From contig CM061228.1 of NCBI GenBank assembly GCA_030844895.1, positions 35,402,626-35,466,625 of the forward strand: a stretch of DNA of 64,000 nt, read 5' to 3'. Shown here piece after piece: positions 58,056 to 64,000 of this stretch. Position 1 is the first letter of the stretch; each line of letters opens with the position of its first letter. The notes beneath the pieces are model-generated. The model had not been told where the DNA came from, did no database searches, and was given only the letters and a program-made list of their open reading frames with translations. This DNA comes from Ambrosia x helenae (Eukaryota > Streptophyta > Magnoliopsida > Asterales > Asteraceae). The position numbers were made by a program, and so were the translations under genes.

Positions 58056-59302
58056 TGTAACATCGCAAAATTTTCCCCAAAATTTTAATATATAAAAAGC
58101 CTTTATATATATATTTTTTTTATTACACCTTTATCATTAATATTATACAAATGTGCCTAAGTCTTTATTTATCCTAACTCACAACTTATATACATACATA
58201 AATGTATATAAATAATAATAATAATAATAATAATAAAAATATGATTCTAAATTCTTTTTTTTTTTTCACATACAAGATTTTTTTTAAATAAAGCCTTGAG
58301 TCAAATAGTCAAAGTCCTAGTCAAAGTCTTAGTCAAACAGTCAAAGTCTTAGTCACTTAGTCAATTCATCATAAAACCTTACTTTATGGTGTTGACCAAT
58401 TTTTAATGACTAATTGAATCCAAAACTAGTATAAAAACCCACCTATGACCCATTATACTTTGCACCTCTAAATCGATTGTTTCAATCCGATTAAACTTTC
58501 CCTCATACCTTTCTTCTATAGTCTATTACTTCTACAATTGAAGCTTTGATTATAAGCTTTTGTAATTGGCAACTTTGGGGCTACACATATTCTATTTCTC
58601 GAGACTTAATACTTTGCTAAGGTGAGTTTACGTAACCATGTTTATGCAATTCTTCATACTTGCAACATTATACTTAAGCAATTCTACATACATGTCTAGT
58701 TGTAAACTTTAATGCCTCATGAATTAGACAACAACAGTTTCAACGAGTTTCAACGAGTTTCAACATTACATAATCATTAGCTATGGCCAAGCCGGCGATA
58801 CTCAATAATAGATCTATTGGATTGACAATCCCACCCGGATACGTGTACCTCCTACATAGGTAGCGTGGGTGATTGTTATCGTTCCAACATATTATTAAGG
58901 TGAACCGTGGATGACGGGATGGACCTAAACTAGTCAAAGGTTTGATTATGTCGATTCAACATATCATGTTTATTCATGTAGACTTAAACTTACGATAGAC
59001 ATATGAATTGCTAAACTTTTATACTAAAACTATTTGCTTGACATGGCTTATGTATTCTCACCAACTTCTAGTTGACCCCCCCATTTTTCCAAACTCAACA
59101 GGAAATACTGATGCTTGAAGTCTAGAGCTAGCATGAGGAGATATTTGAAGCTTTGTTTGATTATTTGATGTACGAATTCTTGTAGAACAATTGTATGTAA
59201 TTTATTTAAATCATATAATGAAATTTATTATTCACCATGAGCTACTGAACAATCATCAATACGTGACATCCCGATGTTTCCGCCATCGGTTGGGGTGTTA
59301 CA
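58056..59302 (+). repeat. 3' LTR of LARD-1
   Basis: 1247 bp, same ends as the 5' LTR. TATA at 58430-58437, leader intron 58622-59101. Confidence 0.93.
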
Positions 59303-59950
59303 CAATGCAACCAAAACCAGATGACGGGGATGGGAAATATGGCAAGCTGTGGTCTGTTGAGACGGAGATGAGGGAGACGGCGGCGCTGTTGAGGCTGGAG
59401 ACTGGGCTGTGGAGGGTGGAGACGGGGCTGTGGAGGTGGTCGACTGGAAGTAGAAGAAGGTAGGGCTATGTAGTGTGGAGAAGAAGGGAGGTGGAGCTGT
59501 GAAGTATGGATAGCGTCTAATAAGTGATATGGTTAGAATGTTAGGGTTAGAGTTAAGTTTTTAGAACATATGAATTAAGATACTTAACAAAAGAAAATAA
59601 ATAATAAAAATAAAGTTAATTTTAAGTAAACGAACATAAACGAACGAAAATAAACGAACGAACGAACGAACATAAACGAACGTTCATGAACATAAATGAA
59701 CGAACAACACGTGCGTTCATGTCCATTCGTTTAATTAAACGAACAAAAAAATGTGTTCGTGTTCGTTCATTTATTTAAATAAACGAACATAAACGAACTT
59801 CTCGCCGAACAGTTCATGAACGTTCGGTTCATTTACAGGCCTATGCAAGAGGGATTGAGGGCTAGGCTTAAGAAATTTGTGTAATTCGTCCGTGATTAAG
59901 CAGCCCAGTAGAATACTGATGTTGCTAGATATATCTTTACCGAGTTAATG

Positions 59951-60405
59951 TAGGGATGTAAATGATGCGAAACGGCTCAAGGGCTACTCGAGATCGGATC
60001 GGTAAAAATCTTGAACGAGTCGAGCCTTAACGAGCCCGAGCCCCAGCCCGAGTTTGAACAATTACTCGTATAATTATCGAGCCCGAGCTCGAGCTTTTCA
60101 TACAAAGACCATTTAGGCTCGCGAGTCAAAACAAATTTTCTATTATTGTTATTATATTTATAGTATACCTACTATTTAACATTGGCGAACCGAGCTCTAG
60201 TCGAGCTTTGGCTCGTTTAATCTATTGAAGCGAACTCGAGCCGAGCTTTTAGCTCCTTTGAAATTGTTCTAAAATTATTCCAAGCCGAGCTCAAGCTCAA
60301 AGTATTAGGCTCGAACCGAGACGAGCTCAAGCTCGAGCTTCATAAAAGTATGATGAGCCAAGCTCAAGCCCCGTCAAGTTCTGGCTTGGCTCGTTTACAC
60401 CCCTA
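59951..60405. mobile_element. Non-autonomous hAT element, different family
   Basis: Ends tagggatgtaaatga and gctcgtttacaccccta, with a perfect 8-bp target duplication agttaatg (59943-59950, 60406-60413). The interior is rich in gagctcgagc-type motifs, the subterminal repeats of this kind of hAT MITE. 455 bp, no coding capacity. Confidence 0.9.
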
Positions 60406-60413
60406 AGTTAATG

Positions 60414-60714
60414 CAAAAAGTGTTGGTTGCTTTTAAGAAACCGCTGATTATGTTAGTGTCTTCAAATTACTTTAGGTAATTAGGTTTTACGTAAGACTAA
60501 AGGAAAATTCAAACGAGTTTTGCTCGAGTCAGAATGTATGGAGTGCATGCTTGTTCGAGATTAATATGATTTCCTACTCTTGTGAACAAGCGTTTATAGG
60601 GGGTAGCGCCCCTTTCGCAGTCTAAGGGATAGAGTTTCATCAGCAGTAAATATGTGGTTAATGATAATGCATTTAATTGTTGATGAACAACTATTAGTAG
60701 TAACTAAGTTACTA
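60414..60714. other. Unassigned intergenic stretch
   Basis: No gene or repeat recognised between the hAT element and the Mutator-type MITE. Confidence 0.4.
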
Positions 60715-60858
60715 GGGTTCTAGGATTCATACACCCTGTGACGTCACATTCTGGAGGTGTGACATCACATTTTGAGGTATGTGACAGCCTCTTATTGGTA
60801 TGTGATGTGGGCCAGGGTGTATGAATCCTAAATAGAGGGTGTATGAATCCTAATTACC
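60715..60858. mobile_element. Mutator-type MITE
   Basis: Terminal inverted repeats of about 23 bp (gggttctaggattcatacac at left, inverted gtatgaatcctaattacc at right, about 19 of 23 matching). A perfect 9-bp target duplication aagttacta (60706-60714, 60859-60867) is the length typical of Mutator-like elements. A third copy of the arm, cagggtgtatgaatccta, at 60813-60830 pairs perfectly with 60721-60738. 144 bp, non-coding. Confidence 0.8.
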
Positions 60859-61104
60859 AAGTTACTACTAAGATTGGTGGTAACTAAGTAATGACATGAC
60901 TCATGACTTCATGAAATCATTAACGTTAATACTCCTACTCCATTGGTAACGGTTACTAAATGAACTGATCACCTTTTTGCCGTTTCAACAAAACATTGTG
61001 ATTTTCATAACCTATAAACGAAAAGTTGTGGGTATTTCAGGCAGATGCATAACATAAGGGAATGTGTAGTGGGATGTTATATGGGGAATAAAATATTATA
61101 AGGT

Positions 61105-62483
61105 ATTTTTTTTTAAACGATCAACTAAAATTTCATTCCAAAAAACCGGTTACTAGGATGATAACCGGACACCAAAGTACGTTTGCCAAAATTACAAACA
61201 AAAAAAAAATTACCAGCCTAACTTGGATAGATTAAAACTACATCAAACTTCCCACACCAAACCTGGATGTTTACACCTTGACTTTACCCATAAGTAGCTT
61301 AATTCCTTGATTGCACTTATCGCCTTTTGATTAGAGAATCGAACTTGCTTGAAAATCGCCTCATTTCTTGCTTTCCAAATACACCACATCGTGATTATAC
61401 CGCGTGCACTGTTTTCCTCTTCTTTGGAGAACCACCCACGAACCGATCTAGGTCTAGAATATCGCGTAAGCTGAACGCATAGATTGGTTGGAGCCTGCAC
61501 CATAATGATATGACCTGCCATATTGATTGAGCGAAACCGCAACCCACGAAAATATGTACCGAAGATTCTGGATGATCACGACAAAACGGACATGCTGTAG
61601 ATCCAATATTCACGTTCCTTCTTTGTAGCGCCAAGCGAGTCGGGAGTCTATCCAATTCCGCTCTCCAAGCCATGACTTCGACCTTCTTAGGAACCCACGA
61701 GTTTCGCCTGAACACGTAAGTTGGACGACTTGATCTCAATTCCAATTGATGTTACTTCACATAACTCATAAAAAATGGCCAAACCCCACCCAAAACCCAA
61801 GCCCAAGAGTCTTTCCTTGTAGCACATGAAACCTCTCCAATGAGACTGCATAACTGATCAAATTCAGCCCTTTCCACCCCAGCTTTGATCCCTCTTTTCC
61901 ACTCCCAAGAAGCGCCCAACCCCTTGCCACCCACCCGATCTATGACCGACACCGCTTTCCTCATCTCAAGATCAAAGAGATTTGGAAAACAGGCATCCAA
62001 TGGAACCTCCCCAACCCAAAGGTCCCCCTAAAAACTTATGCCCAACCCATTCCCCAATATCCCTTTTATAACCAGAGACACATCCAAACCCAAAGATTTC
62101 AACTCGGAGACTGCCTTCCCGATTTGCTTCCAAGGACCCGGTAACGAGAGCTTCAAAGGCACATAATTCCACCCCTCGAGCTATTATGAATCGCCCAAAT
62201 CACTCGCCTCCATAGACTATCTTGTTCATTCTTAAAACGCCACCACAATTTTGCTAGAAGCGCGTGGTTCGCCTCCCGAAGAGATCTGAAACCCAACCCC
62301 CCATAATTTGTTGGTAAAATCACCTTGTCCTAACCCACCCAATTCATTCTTGCCCTTTTGTCAGACATCCCCGCCCCCAAGAAAAACACACGCCTCATAT
62401 GGTCCAACGCCACTATCACGTGTTCCGGAGCCTTGTAGAGAGAAAAGTAATACATGAATCTATGTCGTCAATGAAAGCCGGTC
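61105..62483 (-). pseudogene. 5'-truncated L1-type LINE, reverse transcriptase C-terminus
   Basis: Minus strand. From 62440: MRRVFFLGAGMSDKRARMNW, NYGGLGFRSLREANHALLAK and LWRRVIWAIHNS, the thumb region of plant LINE reverse transcriptase. Then the zinc-binding domain (about 61725-61560): WVPKKVEVMAWRAELDRLPT and CPFCRDHPESSVHIFVGC, a CX2C..HX4C pattern. It ends with ITMWCIWKARNEAIFKQ and a short A tail at 61105-61113. Stops and frameshifts (62030, 61745, 61545) show decay. Its 5' end at 62483 abuts LTR E, which probably inserted into it. LINE proteins copy their RNA at a nicked target. Confidence 0.85.
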
Positions 62484-64000
62484 TGTAACGACCCTGGCTG
62501 ACGTGGCCGGGTCGTCGGGTCGGGTGATCGGAGCTACGCAGCGGAATTCGGATAATAACAGTCTTTAGTCTTTTTAGGATCCACGTCATCATATCTGTTG
62601 GGTTACCTGAACACATGTCAAAAATAGTTTCTGTGAACATAAAGTTGGTGAGGTCGTGTATTTTATAAAGTGAATGGCCAGTTCGTTTATTGATAATTCT
62701 TTTATATAAAACATTCTTTTATAAACTCTTTTATAAACATTCTTTTATAAACATGCTTTACATTTATAATTCTGAAGGGGAAAATATATTCTATATAACC
62801 AGCTCTATTATACATCCATTCAATCATATCCCAATTCTATCATATCGATTATAGTTCGTGTCATTCCTATTGGTACCACTCTGTTTGTGATAAATACTTG
62901 TATCGACTGGTTCCTGCCCTCTAGTTGATGCAAATTCGGTTAAAGGTTTTCACAAAAAGAACACCAAAGGTGGAGTTTAATATGGTTTGGTAATATAATA
63001 CAACCGTGGTTCTATAGGATTTAAATAAAATTTCTACGGTAGATTTAAAATAAAAAATACTGGTTCGAGTTTCGTAATAATATTTATTTTCTTGAAAATA
63101 ATAACTATTTAGAAAGAGTTGCGGTAAAAGTTTTTCATAGTGTCGGAATTCTTTAAAATTTTAATAAACAAATTTCTTATTTCAGATTGGTAAAATAAAT
63201 AGATTTCTCAAAATATTGAGGTCAAAATTTTAAGGTTAAACTAATAAATTTGGATAAACCTAAGATAGATTCTGGGGTTTTTCAAAAATTATTAAATAAA
63301 ATAAGTTAAAAGATTTTTCTAAATTTTATAAATTAACTAAAGCGTTTATTTAAAATTTTGAACGGAAGGGTGTTTATATATATTTTTACTCAAAACTAAA
63401 ATACTCGATTCTATATACAATATAAATGATTAAGTGTAAAATTAATAAATTTCATAATTATACAAAAAAGATTTAAAACATTTTAAATAATTGCGGAATA
63501 TATTTAATCTTTAATTAAATAATCGAAGAAAATTCTTTAAAAACACGATATTTATATGTTTCTAGCATATCAGATTTTATAAAAATTTCGGAAATTATGG
63601 TGTAAAAATAATATTTCTGGAAACTCGAGCATAGGAATGTTCAAGTTGGCGCGTATATTTGTATTCTGTTTATAATTATTGGAATAACCGTGAGGTTAAC
63701 GATCTAAATAATTACTGAGACTGGAATAATTCAATAAACTTATGTGAAGTTTTCTTGAATCAAGATGAATGGTTTATGTTTTATAATCTATATATTTTTC
63801 TATATCAACATATATATACTTTTTATAACTTCATTATTTCTTATTTGTATCAGAATTTATTTTTCCGATTTCTGTTAATATATCTGGTTTCGGTTCTGTA
63901 TATATTCTCATTTCTTATAGCCTTAATATCCTGTAAGATTTCCCAGAAATTAATGTGCATATAAATTCACAACTATGTACAGAATTGTCAATTTATCCCA
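62484..64000 (-). mobile_element. Tekay-like LTR on the minus strand, partial (LTR E)
   Basis: The plus strand starts tgtaacgaccctggctgacg, the inverted form of an LTR 3' end. About 120 bp in, the minus strand has ctcaccaactttatgttcac, then gacatgtgttcag|gtaac: the acceptor block shared by the other LTRs. The remainder is AT-rich and runs off the window. The donor and core are not recognisable. Confidence 0.55.

Larger units (their letters stand above)
55062..59302 (+). mobile_element. Complete non-autonomous LTR element LARD-1
   Basis: LTRs 55062-56306 and 58056-59302, internal region 56307-58055 without gag or pol. Perfect 5-bp target duplication caatg (55057-55061, 59303-59307), and the hAT sequence resumes exactly (acatcacaatg then caaccaaaacc). 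Its internal region shares ordered blocks with LARD-2: acgtgcaatctggaagggtg (56564 versus 49824 minus), cttataggctaaagcatgtc, the 33-bp repeats and the PPT hairpin. The LTRs are nearly identical, so it is recent. Confidence 0.93.
54762..59843. mobile_element. hAT element copy 2, interrupted by LARD-1
   Basis: Ends taggcctgtaaacgaac and gttcatttacaggccta (one mismatch) with a perfect 8-bp target duplication tgcaagag (54754-54761, 59844-59851). Outer parts match copy 1 (19986-20649). Removing LARD-1 leaves about 840 bp. It has an extra G-rich tract (59330-59460, ctgtggaggtgg-type repeats) absent from copy 1. Confidence 0.92.

Noticed and set aside
59191..59463. Reading frame across the LARD-1 3' LTR end and hAT
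   Set aside because: It spans the LTR/hAT junction and the G-rich repeat, so it cannot be an evolved gene.
62416..62640. Minus-strand frame MFTETIFDM..
   Set aside because: It spans the LTR E and LINE junction; the LINE reads in a different frame there.

Overview
This window looks like plant nuclear DNA, probably from a daisy-family (Asteraceae) eudicot. Intergenic DNA is AT-rich, introns follow GT..AG rules, and nearly everything is transposable element (TE), much of it nested. The element types seen are Tekay-like chromovirus long terminal repeats (LTRs), a Tat/Retand-type Ty3 element, Ty1/copia gag, a Cassandra TRIM carrying 5S rRNA-like sequence, hAT and Mutator-type miniature elements, a Helitron end and an L1-type LINE. 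The family assignment is inference from familiarity with such elements; no search was run. Only two multi-exon protein genes not of LTR-element type are seen.

Layout. 1-2404: 3' part of a Tekay-like LTR (LTR D). 2405-13462: decayed Tekay chromovirus coding region with its 3' LTR (LTR A). LTR A is interrupted at 9600 by a young gag-only copia element whose two LTR segments differ at one base in about 235. 13597-16970: solo Tekay-like LTR (LTR B) with a near-matching 5-bp target duplication. 17128-17771: complete Cassandra TRIM. About 18850-19702: older Tekay-like LTR piece (LTR C). 19986-20649: complete non-autonomous hAT with a perfect 8-bp target duplication. 22857-24490: second hAT-type element holding a fold-back and a SINE-like piece. 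25190-28555: B3-domain gene with a single in-frame stop. 30775-33400: apparently intact 11-exon gene for a 553-residue RPA1-like protein. It is followed in the same orientation by two Helitron helicase C-terminal fragments and a Helitron 3' terminus at 34206.

34241-53555: Tat/Retand-type element with gag, protease, reverse transcriptase, two RNase H domains and integrase, then a tandem array of hairpins and an antisense four-exon gene. It is split by a minus-strand non-autonomous LTR element (LARD-2, 44846-52932) with a perfect 5-bp target duplication. 54762-59843: another hAT copy, split by a related non-autonomous LTR element (LARD-1, 55062-59302). 59951-60405: a fourth hAT-type element. 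60715-60858: Mutator-type MITE. 61105-62483: 5'-truncated LINE on the minus strand. 62484-64000: part of another Tekay-like LTR (LTR E) on the minus strand.

Most notable result. Several otherwise very different LTR families here (D, A, B, C, LARD-1, LARD-2) share one leader plan: a TATA box where one is seen, then a potential intron of 479-506 bp, usually with donor AG|GTGAGT, and a shared branch-point/acceptor block ending in CAG. Inside the intron sits a conserved core, CTATTGG-n-TTGACA, followed by a hairpin whose stem sequence differs between families while its pairing is kept. Retention only in unspliced RNA suggests a packaging-signal-like or splicing-control RNA element; that role is inference.
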